A stretch of DNA of 64,000 nucleotides from Owenia fusiformis (GCA_903813345.2 CAIIXF020000007.1:32398698-32462697); one strand, 5' to 3'; numbered from the stretch's first letter, positions 14,101 through 29,100 are shown. The notes: generated from the letters alone by a model not told the origin. Translations and numbers: made by a program.

Positions 14101-17100
14101 AGTTGTTGGAGCAGGTGTGGTTGTGATATAGCCTTCATCTATTTGCCCGTATCTTGTGACATATGATTTTGGATTTGGATCATTCACAATGTCGGGAAGG
14201 CTGATCCTATTGTTATTCATATCATCTCCAGTTATAACAATCTAAAATGAATGTTTGCCAATATAAGCATTCGTTATTTAGGCTGTCGTTATTTTAGAAT
14301 GTCGAGGGAGTGGCAAGAACCAAATTACAATTGCAATCATAAACCTGGCATTGCATTTGAGAGTGTAAGTGTAACAATTAAAATCGCATTCAAAGTTAAA
14401 CCAAGGCCGAATTCAGGTTCTATATCTCATTGGCACATCCGAAACGGGTTACTTTGGTAAAGTTTTATGAACCCAAAATTGATCGACTAAAGGAATAGTG
14501 GTTACAAACAGTTGTTACCTCCTTAATGTCCCCGACAAAATTTCGATCAATAGTATTCCTTGTGATTGTACGAGGATTTGGACTCCCAGCAAAGTAAATA
14601 TTCCCGTCATTGTTGATAAAGTTAAAATCAACGCCTAGATTTCTGGTGAAATGTTTCCGATCATCTACGTACATCGTTATCTAGAATATCAGAAATGACC
14701 ATCAGTTTTGAAAAGACTCATTGGTGAATTCGTCTATAAAAGGACTAGATATAACGTTACATATAAATTCATTCAGATACAAGTAGAACTGCACTGTGAA
14801 TCATAAAGAAATCATTGATTTCGTGGTAATAATGTCGACTATATGCTTTATTGCAGATACCTGCGTTCCATCTCTCTCTATGACGACATTATGCCAGTCA
14901 TTGTCAGCATATGTTCCCCCTTCAAGGGTTGATCTGAATGTACCTCTATTGTTATTATAGTCAAACTGAGTATTCAAGATCAGCTTTCCATCCTGCAAAC
15001 ACATATCAATTAAATGGAAAAATATAAGATGTTACAAATAGTTGTTTCATTTAAGGAGCTTTTAAGCCAAGGTACCGTCAATGATCCGTGAGGTGGTGCC
15101 TTTAAGGTAATCTGAAAACCATTCTATTCAAATCTTTTTATATGAATTAATTTTTACACAAGATTATCTGTTATGAATACATTTAAGGATTAACCTTTAG
15201 ATTTAGATGCATGTTATCCTCATCATTTCCTGTGTACCATATGAGACCATCAGGAGTAGTTGTTCTAAACTTTAACTCGAACCTTTCTTTAACATTATCA
15301 GGCTTAAGTGGTAGTCTTGTAGTATCTATATCGACCCAAACTCTGTCACGAAACACATAGTATTTATTGTCGTTTGGCCATCTGGGAGGCCAGTTCGGTG
15401 GAACTACGATCACTGCATCTGTCACTCTTGTTGGAAGAGTGGATGATGTCGTCGGTGATATTGTGGTAAGTTCTGAAATAAATATTTCTAATTGTTATTG
15501 AAAGTTTGTTTCAAAAACAATAAACATGTTTGAGGTACATTTGTATATTGTTAATGCCATATTATATTGAAGTGTTGTTTTTATGCAGTTTTACCCTTGT
15601 TTGTATGATAGTTACATGTATATACAGAAAAATATGATAAGAGTTGTAATTTTTGTTGGCAGACATAATGAGCATTGTAGATATTGTCATTGAAATATAG
15701 TAAAGCAATGCATATTGCAATTGAAAACCATAATAAGCAATGGTTGGTGTCGTTGAAAGACAACAAATACAGTAGTACGGAAAGCAAAATACATATCCTG
15801 AATAATTTTCATGCCACTTATGTTATTGCATTCAGAATAAACATAAAATGTGGTTGGGCACAACAACAAACTGTTAAGTGCAAGAAAGAAAACATACACA
15901 GAGCATGCAGCAATTTATTGTCAATACAATACATTGACCTCTTGGATCTCTTAATGAGATCGACCGTTATATGGGGTAACATTGGGGTATTTATGATACT
16001 ATGGCAACATTTCCTAAATTAGTAAAACCTAATGCACTTTGCAATCTATACCCGATACACAATAGAAAATTCATCATTACGAAAATTCTGTTCTGCACAA
16101 TTAAAATATGATAACAACTTATACACTATCACATTTTATCATCGTTTTCTTACCTGCTTTGGCATACAAATTTAAAAATCTGTATGTCTTTTGTGAAAAA
16201 TATTTTAACTTTTGTCTGATCTATTTAACTATATAGATGATGCTGTTAGGATGAGTAATGATTGGTTAGTGGGTCACACCTGCTGAATTATTATATGGTT
16301 TGGTAATCAGTGTATCATATATATTACATCCTATATATTATGTTTTATTAACACCACAACAAACTTTATCTCACGATACTCAAAATCGCAGCAAAATCCG
16401 AGTTAAATCACTATCTAACTATATGATCATGCTATAGACTACTATAGGTTGAAACTTTTAAAAGAAACAAGTGTATTAGGATTAGGTTGCCCCTGGCTTT
16501 TCAATTTACTCATTTAATAGATTACGCTGTATACGTATTACTTTTCATTTGCGTGTTTCAGTTTTTAGTCCATTTGGCAGGACGTCATCATCGTTGTCAA
16601 GGAAACAAAAAAATAAAAAACTGATAAACAAACCATAAATATTCCAAATACATGTGGCCAAATGTTTCAAAACATTTAATGATGTGATGCAATCAATGGT
16701 CAACGCTCACTCTTGTTTGAAGTACATACCAAATATATGCTTTTTCGTGCCCGTCTTGGTTGTGCCTGGGCGTGTTTCTATTGGCCCGGACATGTTCATT
16801 TTGTTTCATGGACATTAATCTAAACGTTTAATCAAGTCTTTAAATAATCTCCTCTGCGATAGAGCTGTGCATTTCGAATGTTATGGTAATGCATTTCAAT
16901 GTTGATAAAACAAAGCAAAACAGTTTAGCAGCATTGGTACAAAATAATTGTATGTTGAAATGCGTTTTAAAAAATGTTAAAAATGAATCCTAGAATTCCT
17001 TACCACAGCGTCCACTTCATCCTAGATCCTGAGTGGTGACTTATTACCAATCGGATTACATGTAGAGTACTATAGATATAGTTATTATTATGTAGATCAA

Positions 17101-20100
17101 CACAACAACAACATTTCTTGTTCAGAACTAAGATTAACAATGTTATACCTGAGAAAGGAATCGTAAATATCTACAAATAAAAGATACTTTACATGTTATT
17201 TCCTCCACCTATTACCTCCACCTTACATAGTTTGAATTCCTATTAAAAGTCTAGGTAAAGCGGTTACTAAAAGTGGACTAAACTAAAATATGAACAAAGC
17301 CCAAAGCCTTTGTCAGTAAAGGAATAGAAAGTTAATAACTGAGAACAATAATGAATGTTGTTGAACTTGGGTGACAGTTAGAATGGGTGATTCTATACGG
17401 TAGAACAGAGGTAGGAAAGATGAGGAGGTCGACAACTAACAACATTTGTACATATAACATATGACCATGCTCGGAGAAGAGCATGTCTAAACTAGAGTGA
17501 GGGTTGTCCGATGTTTGCATTTGTTGAAAGTATCTATCAAATTGCCTGTCCATGATGACGTCACTTACCATCGTAAATCAAGCCAAGGGCTATCAAGATA
17601 TCCCTTTTAGCATTCCAGAATTGCACATCATCTATTACTCCATGCAGATACTTCTCACCTTCCCTGCCCTGAGATGATCGACCAATGTAAAATGGTGTGG
17701 TTCGATCTACACGTGTTTCACGTGGAGTACTCGTAGTGGCCTCGTCCACTTGTATGCCATCTATGAACATCTGGGCGCCATCTTGCTTGTTCCATGTAAA
17801 CTGTACCTGGCTCCATTTATTTACGTCAATTTCTTTGGAAATGCTCCAAACCTTATTTGGTGTTTGGAAACGACCGTGGAGTTTTCCTCCTTGGAAGTAT
17901 ACATTTATAGCATCACTTGAAAAAACATACATATTATTAGTCAACTGAAATGGTTTAATTCTAAAATTCATTGTGAATCCCCTTATACATCTTTGTAAAT
18001 CTCCATGACATGTCAGATTTTGGCCTAAATTGACGTAATCATCTACTCCATCGAATTTGATCGCTCCGTCAAAAACCCCCTCTATGACTGTAGGTGTACC
18101 ATGCACGTATACAACTCTTCTTCCAGTGTCCGTCAGCTGGTCGCCCTGTATTCCATCCATGTTGAACACTTCATGGTCCACAACACCTGTAAGTATACAT
18201 GGAACATAATGATGAGTCCATTGAAATATATGATTAGGTTGAATAGATCAATTCATGAAAATTATAAATTGTATGATAAATTGCAGTAAATTAAGATTAA
18301 TCAAAGTCCCTCCCATGTGTTGGTTCGATTCCCTCTCCCACATCCTTTCGTTATTTCTCATGTTAAGTTATTCCTTCTGAACACCTGCTAATCAAAACAA
18401 CTTATTCAGGGTCCAGTGAAGTACAGATAAGATTAGATTCATTCTGCCAAAATTGCGCTAAATTACGTAATTTACCTCTATCCAGCATCCCAAATGAAGT
18501 TAAGACGTCTTTATTAGCATGCCATATTTCCAGTTCATCTGTCATTCCATTGAAATAGCGCCCCCTTGTCATATCTGGGCTCCTTCCAATATACGTCGTA
18601 TAGTCGTACTTTTGCCGGGAGGATGTCGAAGTGAAGGTATTGCTTCTAGCAACCTCTGCTTCGTTCACGTACATGACTAATCCTTTCTCTGGGTGCCAAG
18701 AGAGGTCAACCAGACTCCATTCATCTGGTCTTATTCTGTCAGTTGAAACTGTCCATGTTTTCTGTGGAGTCCAAAATTTCACATGTGTTTTGCCATTCAT
18801 GTAATACATGGAGTATGATCCCCCATTAAGGAATACCATACCATCTTCAAGTGTCCTAGGTTTAGTCAAGAATGTAATCATTAAGCCATGTCTGCACAAG
18901 TCTAGATTCCCAGAGCAGGAGGATCTGAGATTACCTAAATCTGCATATTGGTTAGCCCCGTTAAGGTCCAATGCATTTCCTGTGTGTCCCTTTCTAAGCA
19001 TTGCCCCGTTGTGGAGCTGTATAAACAGATGGGGGTTTAAAACTTGTCTTCCTCGCCTCTTTTCGAAAGAGACCATGGAATGGCTTATAGGTGCTGCAAA
19101 GGAAAAGTTTAAACAAGACACGGAAGTCATGTATGTGTAAGCAAGACAGGCCCTCACCTTTCAACCACTTAACTGAGTTAGTGCATATCATCTAGGAACC
19201 CCTACTAAGATGCATTCCACTTAAAACCACCTAAAGTATATAGGAAATAATCTTGCACCACGACATATAAATTATGCCGGATAGTGATGCAAATCTATAT
19301 CAGAAACAAGTCCAAGTTGCCCAAGTTCTCTACCAAAGCATAGTCAAATATAAACATCAACTAAATGTAAGATGTGTATATTTGATTTGAAGCATTCCCA
19401 ATCATTTTCAAGATTAAGTATCTTTTTCTTATCATTTATAATCAATAAATTAAATCAAGTCATTTGATCTACAATGATTAGTCCATTCCAATGAGTTTGT
19501 GTTTCATTGACATTAATTAATCACTCAAGTCTAATTAATCACCCAAATAATAATCACACGACCAGTTGTACAATGTCAATCAAAACAATCAGACATAGGT
19601 TACTACTGATGAGCTCAATTAATAGTGATATAAAGCCATTCTAGCATTGCTGCAGCTAACCACACCAAACGCAATGCCTTATAAATCATTTTCGGGAAGT
19701 GCATCTTCCTTGTCACTGGACAGGGTCATAGTTTGGTGCTTAGAGACTATCATAGTTAAATCACATGCATACTTACGTCTAACAATAAACCCATGAGCTA
19801 TAAGATAATCTCTTTCAGCACAGAATATTTCAACTTCATCGATGATAATGTCAGCATATTTAAATCTCTCATCGACGTCACCGGTATTGGCCCGCCCAAT
19901 GTATGCCCTGTTGTTGAAAAAACGACCAGCTGTATCCCTTACATCCCGTCCCCTATCACTGTCAACAAGAGTGGAATCCACGTACATCTTCAAACCTTTC
20001 TTGTCGTGCCAGGAGACCTCGATGTAATACCAATTGTTAGTATCTAATCTTGTAGACACATCCCATTGCTTTCCAGGCTGGTTAACAGTTGATTTAAGAT

Positions 20101-23100
20101 CACCATCTTTAGTGAAAATCTTCATCCCATTATGGCCAGTAGAGAACACATATGCGTTATCCTGCATACTATGAAAGTTAAGCCACATAACCACTGACAT
20201 TCCGTGCCTGCTGTTCTCCAGGTTCCCCAAGCATGTTTCTGGATGTTCCCCTACGTCCACTGATTGTCCATAGCCGTTTAATCGTAGGGCATTGTCCATT
20301 TTCCCTGGTACGGTAAATGGGGTTCCAGACAAAGGGAGGTTGAGGGATGGGTGAACAAGTCGTTGCTGTCTAATTTCATCCATAGAGAAGTAGTACCTAA
20401 TAGGTTTCTCTACAATAAACGATGATTACAACAACATTAACATGAACAACGGATTTACAATAACAATTGAGACAAAAGTACGTCATTTTTTGTGTAACAT
20501 CGAATAACGAAATTATAAAAAAGAGCATTATATACCACCAAGACTATTTAAAGTAAATCATACCCCGTGTTATGTATCCATGAGCAATCAAATATTCTCT
20601 GTCAGCATACCAGAATTCTGTATCATCTATGGTAGCATTTGCAGTTGGGTATATATTGATGTCTTTATTGCTTCTACCAAAGTAGATTTGATCGAGGTCT
20701 GGCCTGTAATTAAAGGTACCACCGTTGTCATGTAACTGATAACCCGTTGTAGATTCTATCAGTTCATTATCTTTGTAAAGTTTTAAGCCTCTAGTAGGAT
20801 GCCAGGAATATTCCAAGAACTGCCATTGGTCTTCTTTGACTTTGTCTGTACAAAGGACCCATTTTCTTGTTGAGGTAGTAAAGGTTCCACATACTTTATT
20901 GTCTTTATATTCTATGGTTAAGCCATTTCGTCCGGTGCTAAAGTATTGTTCATCATCCTGAAATTCTCCGGGTTTTATCCATGTTGCAAATAGAACTCCA
21001 TATGGGCAAAGATCAAGATTACCAAAACATGAATTTGGATGATCACCCAGACTTGCATATTGGATTGCTTCGCTATCAAACTCAAGTGCATTACTAATAT
21101 GACCTGGGATAATCCTTGGCTCTCCGATGAGATTGATCATGTATTTTGAGTGCATTAATTGGTTTCCATTTCGCTTTTCCATGTCAAAGTAATGCTTTGT
21201 GGGCTCTCCTCGTAACATGTGATCGAATCCACTCAGTCGCTGTATGTCTCCATAACACATTCTAAGGTTATCCATAATCATAATAGCATATCTCTCCCTG
21301 CGCATAGCACCATTTGCTCGCCCAATGTACATATTCGAATCTGAAGAACTGATATCAACTATATTAAAATCACCAGAGCTAGCCACTTCTTCAAAGTCGA
21401 CTCTTATAGAAAGTCCAAAATTGTTTTCCCATGATACTTCAAGATAGTACCATTTGTTTGATTCTATTCCATCCCAGGATGTGCGCCAACTTTTGATACC
21501 ACTTGTAGCTTCAGCGTATAGATTTCCATTGTCGTAATATATCTTAAATCCCTTACTACCCGAATCCATGATGTACATTTTATCCACTAAATCTGGGAAT
21601 TGCACCCATGCAGCTATTGTCAGTCCATACACACACTGCTCCAAATCTCCGAGACAAGTATCTTTGACATCGCCCATATCTATATAATCATTCCTCCCGT
21701 CGAACTTTATGCCACCATCCATCTGCGCTGGTACAACTTTAGGCCTTCCATTGGCAGCATAACCTGCAGTTGTAGGTGTTCTGTCAACTCTATTCCTGTC
21801 GATTGTATCCATTGGCAAATTGTAGCAGAAGAAGGGACCTAGAATATAAACGATAACTTCAATATAGTGATCAGTGGGTTGAATTGCATGTATATTACTC
21901 ACAACTTGTTTTGTCTGACAGTGCTAGCGCTGCTAAATATAATGTCGAAATGGCATGTAAAGAAACAATATATTGCTGGTTAACCCACTCACCGATTTCT
22001 CTGATTTCCCTATCAGTTTTCTGTTTTGACCAAAAGTTGAATTCGTCCACATCAATAGTTCCAAGATCGTAACTGGTATGGCTGTCATCGTTTGGCCTTC
22101 CGATGAAGAATTCTTTATTTTTCTGCAAATTGATTGCTCCAGGTTCAAGTACCTCAGGAGAATTATCTTCAGCAACCTTTTTACCATCTACATACACTTT
22201 CAATCCATCCCTATCACTCCACGTAGCAGCCAGGTGATACCAATGGCCATGCAAAATGTTGTCTGCTCTTGCGCGCCATTCTGTGCCATCCGGCTTCCGG
22301 AAACGATACTCAATGTAGCCATTACCATATAAAAGGGCAATACCATGCGAGGTTGGAGTATGGCCTCCATTGGACATGTAAACCCCTTCTTTGTATCCGG
22401 GATCTTTAAACTTCATCCACATTGAAACAGTGTAGCCTGGAAGATTTTATGTACAGTTGAGAAAGCACAAATACACTACCGGAGTTTCTCGTGAAAAGCC
22501 CAAAGGCGTTTTCCCTCTTTCTAAAGGCCCATGGGCGTTGTTTTCGAGGACTTCTGAATAAATGTCTAGTGGAAGAAACATTCGAGAAAGTGAAATGAAG
22601 TAGCAAATAAATGGCAAAAGTTCGGTTATGGGTCAGCGTTCATGATATCATCAGACTATTCAAGAGTATGCAGGCCCATTGTGGCTTCTAAAAAACGTCC
22701 CGTGCATGAGTGGGCGATGCATTCGAGAAAAGGGTAAATTGAAATGAAGTAGCAAATATTTCATGTTTTTACTTGAGTATGAAGTCCGTGTGTCAACATT
22801 ACAATCGATAATATTCATAGAAGTAAACGCCCACTGGCTTGGAAAAGCAATTTTTCCCTCTAAAACGGGATGCCCATGAGAAATGAACGCCTAGTTGGCC
22901 TATTCGCGAGAAACACCAGTAAAAGCATCCGCTTTCACCAAAAACTGCTTTTAATCAATAAGTTATGAAATACCGAAGGTAGAGCAATATTAATTCATTA
23001 TTTTTCCAACCATTCACAAGTGTCGAGAAAGTTTGAATTTAAGTTTTACTAATTATTAGCCTTCTGGACTTTAGGACCTTACATATACATGTATATGTCG

Positions 23101-26100
23101 ACCAACATATTCCCATACTTGTACTTACCTTCTGGACATTTAGATAAGTCACCAAAACATTCATAGCGGTGTCCAGGACCAGCCACACGTACAAACTGGT
23201 ACTTCTTGCCTTCAAGACTTATCGCTTGGTGCTTTATACCAGGCGTAATTTGTTTCGGGGCACCTCTAACTTGAGCGTCAAGTCCAGATGGGTTGATAAC
23301 TGTGTCCATAAAGATGATATCCATGGGGAGACTGTAGTGGGTCAGTTCTGAAAAACATATGGATAATGAAATAAATAAATGATAATAATATTAAGTATTT
23401 TGCAAGATATTGTTGTTGTCTTGAGTCGAACCCCTGTGTTGCCTCTCCCATTCTCTCTAACAAATGTTGTATCTGGGAGGTGTAAGTTTTGGAAAAGCTC
23501 TCATTTATTATATGTACTGTTAGAGTGAATGAGGTCAATAGTGAATCGTTTAGAATCCATGTCAGGTGAGTTTAACCTGTAAATGAAAATGTTAATTATT
23601 CAGTTCATCGGAAACAGACAACTTTAAATAGTACATAATCCATGTGTGGTCTTTCAAAGAGTGAGAAAGGTTCGGTTGGAGAAAATATAAACCCCCATTA
23701 GTTTGCTGCATTACCCATCTCAGTACATTTGAATGCAAAAAGAAAAGTTTGCTACATTAAGAAGACATAAAATGTAGCATAAAAAAGAATTATTATATGA
23801 AGATGAATATTGTAGTATATGTAAATGTAAAAAGATGTCAGGAGCGGTAGTATTCTTTATCGGGTTTAGCTGTGTGGAGTGAACGTTATTTCCAGTGTTA
23901 ACAATGTTAAGTCGCGTTGATGATGTTAACGGTGTAGAAGATACATTGTGATATATTTAGGTATACATTCCTGTGTTGATTAAGGGAAAACAATTAGGTT
24001 TGTTGATTGGAATGGACCGATTACTGGTTCAGCTAGTTCCTCTTAGAGGTGATTCATCCATAAAAATGATGTAATCATGTTATGTGAATCTTGGCCATGT
24101 ATGTATAGATAACATTTGACCGAATGACTTTTATAGATAGGTATGGTATGCAGTTTTTAAAGAATATCACGGTGACCCATCGCATTTTACTTAAATCTTG
24201 TTACACCATTGGCACTGAGAATTGAAACCATGACATTAAAAGGATGAGTTAAACAAAACAAAACATAGATGTTTTCACACGTAAGTAGTCCAATTATAGG
24301 GGGAACTGAGGTTGTCAAACATATGTAGGGGTCGATTCCTAAAATACGAGGGTATCACTTTTGGAAAGACCCATTACTGAAGTCTATGTGTAACCCCGGG
24401 TGTGTAACTCAATGCGTGGCTAAACATTTTGTAGAAGTTCTATCATAATTTCAATTAAAAACCTTTTCAAATTTTTGTGTTTCTTTCTTTTACCACTTTT
24501 GAAATGGTTATACTGCATACAGTTGTTGCTTTTGCTGTCATTTACTGGATCGCCTATTAGTGTTAGTATAGCTAGCGATCGTCACCTACTATCCGCCTAC
24601 CCTACCTTCACACTTACATGTACTACCACTTGTTCAAAGTCATATCTATCTATCATCAAAATATTTTGATTATCATGAATGAATGTCGAATGATCATAAA
24701 CAAGATCAGACACACGTCAAGTCCTTAGTTTACACTTAAGAGTATTCAATATGATAACGATGAAACGGATGATTAAAGGGTAATTATTTGGAACACTTTT
24801 ATAAGACAGTTGGCTATCGACCAATTAACCTTGTATTATTTTATAATTTATCATGATATAAGTTATAAATATAATGCCTTTAAATTGATATATTTTACTC
24901 TCATTGCTGTCGAGACAAAAGTTCCCTCGATATATGACACAGATATTACCAACAATATCAAAACATAATTATTCTCCATTTCTCGATTAGTATACTCGCT
25001 CATATTCTTAATTTTTACTTGTTAAAATATCATTTCGTAAAGCTGTTGCAGCAACAAATGTAAATGTTGATAACAATGTCAAATGTTGATAAAATGTTAT
25101 AATGAGTTAATGAACCACAGTCTCATGCACAGGGTTCAGAAAATCGATCCCTCAAATCCAAATGGCCATGTTTTCTTAGAGCTATTTACAAGACTGTACA
25201 GTTTCCTCAAGTATTGAATCATCCTCATGGTAAAATATTTCCGCCACTTATTTACGACGGTTTTGCTCGTCTTGTTTTACCAGACGCCTTATCTTTTCAC
25301 CCGAAACCCGTCTTCATAGGAAATCAAACAAACAAAAAACCGTATGTACATTTTATTTTGGCTTTAGAAGATTCTTGAGGTTAAAAATGTTGTGGTAAAT
25401 ATTTTCGGGATGGTTCATAGTTGAAGTTAGCATCTTGACCATACCATCTTCAACTTGGTGCCCCGGCTCCTTCTTCTTTATTTTGTTTTTTACATTGGAG
25501 CCTGTGTTGTATTGTATTCTATCTGACTGGTAACGAATCGTTGCTACTTGCCCTAGTTCTTCAGCTATTCGGATAACCTCAAAAGTTAGAAATAAGAATA
25601 GAGGCTAGGGCTTTAATATTTCCTTGCGTTTTTTCATAGAGATATACAACTATGGAAGGATGTTCTACGATATCAACCTCGAATAAACCAACAAATGTTT
25701 TTAAACAATATTCCCAAAATATTTCAAGAATGTGTCTAGTCACATGTCTGATGTGTAATCTAAATCAGCAACCAGAGAAAACAATTCTTGATTCTGATGT
25801 TTCATAAAATATATCAGCTGAAGGCAACAATTCACTTGGATTGAAGTGTCATTAAAAAACTTTTACGATTGTGACGTGCCAGAATCTGCATCTTGATTCA
25901 CAAGGTTTCTGTTGCTGCAACTTCATGTGTTTAACACCTTGGAAGTTGCAGATGAGAATCAGAGATACATCAGGCTTAGATAAGCTAGCAAACTTCAGGC
26001 AGGCAAGAACAATAATGCTTTCTTGTGTAGATCCTAGTGTTATTCTGCCCTACATTATGTTCTTCTATTGAATAGAATCTTAGAATGAAGAAAAGAAAAA

Positions 26101-29100
26101 CGTGGTTTGAAATTGGAGGTTTCATCTAATTCTTGATCCATCAAGGTATTACATATGACTGAAGGAATACACTGGTTTACAAATATGCACTGTTAAAACA
26201 TACATTCAATTTGAGACGGTTATATATCATTAATCATAAACCCTACTAGCTAAGAATAGCAGCAGGCATTGACTTGAGCTGTCCATACTTTTTACAGAAT
26301 TCCACAAGAAACTTCATTGTAAATAGAAGTGAACGTGACCCTCTAAGGTTGGATGCCATTGAATAATTGAAAACGTTTTGTGTTGGCGTTGGTATGTCTG
26401 ACATTATTTAACCCCTCTTCAAAAAACATGTCGTTTTCTTCATCGTAAGAAACATAATCAGAAACCCTGGTGAAATTGTATCTTTTTGGTGGAAATCGTT
26501 CACTGATGTCACCTTGCCAAAGATGTTCTATTTAATATCAGAAAGTTAAAAATAGAAGCTTAAAGAATGTTTATTGTGAAAGCTCAACCATTCTAGCATT
26601 TCTGATTCTGCAGGACATTTTAACCTCTATACACTCTAGACAGTAAAAGCCTGTTGCTTTCATGTCGGCGTCAGCAATTGAATGTTCCATGGATCCGAGA
26701 TCCGGGTATTTTTTGATGCATTCATTCAAAGCAATTAATCTAAAACAGCGCACAATCAGTGAACGCAGGTATAAAAGGGTAGGAGGTCCTATCAAATTAT
26801 GGTTCTACTCTCCATTTATTTATATGGTGACCTAAATACAACTCTTTCCCTCATTATCTTATACACAATCAGGGCCAGTAAGGGCCTTTAAGAAAGGGGG
26901 CCATAATCCCCAGGGTACCATAATTTCTTTTACACCGGCACAAAAAGTGGAAGACCATAACAATATGTGTACAGTCTCAAGAACTGCATCTCAAAAACTG
27001 CCTCTCAAGAACTGAATCGAACTGGATCTCAAGAACTGTATTTCAAGAACTGCATCTTAAGACCTGCATCAACTCAACGCGATCCTCAAATGACTTAAAC
27101 AAAAGTGCTCTAACATAGATTCTTTTCGATTCGAAATACCATGTCTAGACTGTTGTGAATACATAAAATCAGAATCTAAATATGATTTTACCTTCAAATT
27201 CTTTTGTGATTTTCTTAAGTACCAAATATTTATATTGATAAGTACTGAATGATATATTAATGTCGATAACATGTTTTAAGTCATTTGTAAAAAACTTCAA
27301 ATCGATTATTTGTTATAGAAAACATTTTCGTTTTGATGTATTGTATGAGGCTATACGCAGACCATTGAGAAAACACAAAGTAACACGTCCTTACACTTGC
27401 TCAAAACATATAAATGACTATATATGAGAAAGACATTTGATTTCCAGAGTAAACTGGAAACGACTTTCAACCAGGTCGGACTATCGGAAGCAGAATTTAG
27501 TCAGAATTAATTTTTTTCTTGATTTAATCGTTTTTATCCTCCGAATTTCAACTAAATATTTGGCACGTATGTAGCCTAGTTCGTAGATTCCGGTTTTAAA
27601 ATATGACTTCACCCTAGAAATGTGTAGCGTTATTGTTTGGACAATTACAAATCAATTCTCTCGCTTATGAAACGAAGACAGTTTCCCAGAGAAACGAAAA
27701 CTTTGCTTCCGAAAGTCCGGCCATGTTGAAACGAAGATAATTGTCTTCGTTTCCAGTTAATCCCAGTGATAATGTAGAAAGAATGACTCGCAACGTGCAG
27801 TGACCACGTCAGGCAATGGTAAATTACTATCGTTAGGGATTCAAATAATAACAAAACATAATCATGTAAAACTACCCCTTTCTCTAACAGAAGTCTGGTC
27901 TAGCACACACCTTCATGCTTCCCATTTAATTTAATCCTTTATTTGAAAGATCACGAAAACAGTGCAGTCCTCCACCCCTCTATAGATTTGGAAATTAGAG
28001 TTTCCAAACTTACAAAGGGAAAATAGAAGATGTCTTTATCGTCAGGTGTGAGTCAAAACCACTGTCCTTGAACATTGTCTGTAGATTTCATATCATAAAA
28101 AAAGTTCTGATTCTACAAACAAAAATCTTAACCCATCACCCCATCGCACCTGTTTTATGCTGATGTTTTTGAATACGGATATTCTAAGCATCTTGGTTGT
28201 CAGTACTACAAATTACAATAACTTTGAACGTAGCCACCTTACCATCCTATATCATTTTTTACATAATATCATTGTTCAACAATCTTACCCTAGTATATCA
28301 ATATAGGCTATGAACATTGCTTGATGATAACAAGCATGTAAAATAACTCTTCAATTATTACAAAGAGCAACTAAAGATAAAACACACCAACAGTTCAAAA
28401 GATGAGAACACTGTTCATGAGGTACATAAGGAAAGTGGTGGTTAACAAGCGTTGAACAAGTGTTATCAGAATCTAGGCCAGTTTTAGCCCTATATGGCAA
28501 GCAGGGGCCATAGATCAGAGGGAAAGAGATTTGATTTCACTGTTGATGTTGTTATCATACTACTTCTCTTACTAAATATCTCGTGGAGGAATTCTGTCCA
28601 TTCTGTGAAAGACCTACGTGCCATTCAGTAAATTATAAATATAGAAGCAGGGAAATACCTGGTTAGTGTTATTGATATTGCAATAAATCCACCCTCCCCC
28701 TTACTATGTAATGTACGTACTATATATCCCCTGCGGAATGTAAATAGGGGACATTTTGCACTTATTACTCCACTAACTACTTATTTCATGGCAGTTTGCA
28801 TTACCTACCATTCGAGTAGTAATATGAAAATTGGACAATGCCTCACTATGTTCAATTGTTGTATTCTTCATCAAATCTCCCCCCACTATTTCTTGTCATA
28901 TGGGACAGTTTACACTATTTACTGTCATAAAATGGGACAGTTTACATTAGCTAAAATTCTCTCGGCAGATAAAACTCGTACACAAACTAAATATAGAATC
29001 GGGAGAACACTTGGCTTACACCATCCCTCTGCAATTAAGTTTAGTAATTTTATTAATTAAATGATCTTCTGATGATGGAATTCCCTAAGAGTTAAGCCAC

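Noticed and set aside
15581-16022. Overlapping frames in intron 7 (plus 15684-16022, minus 15581-15899)
   Set aside because: Random-looking peptides on both strands; the joins at 17569 and 15472 already agree in phase.
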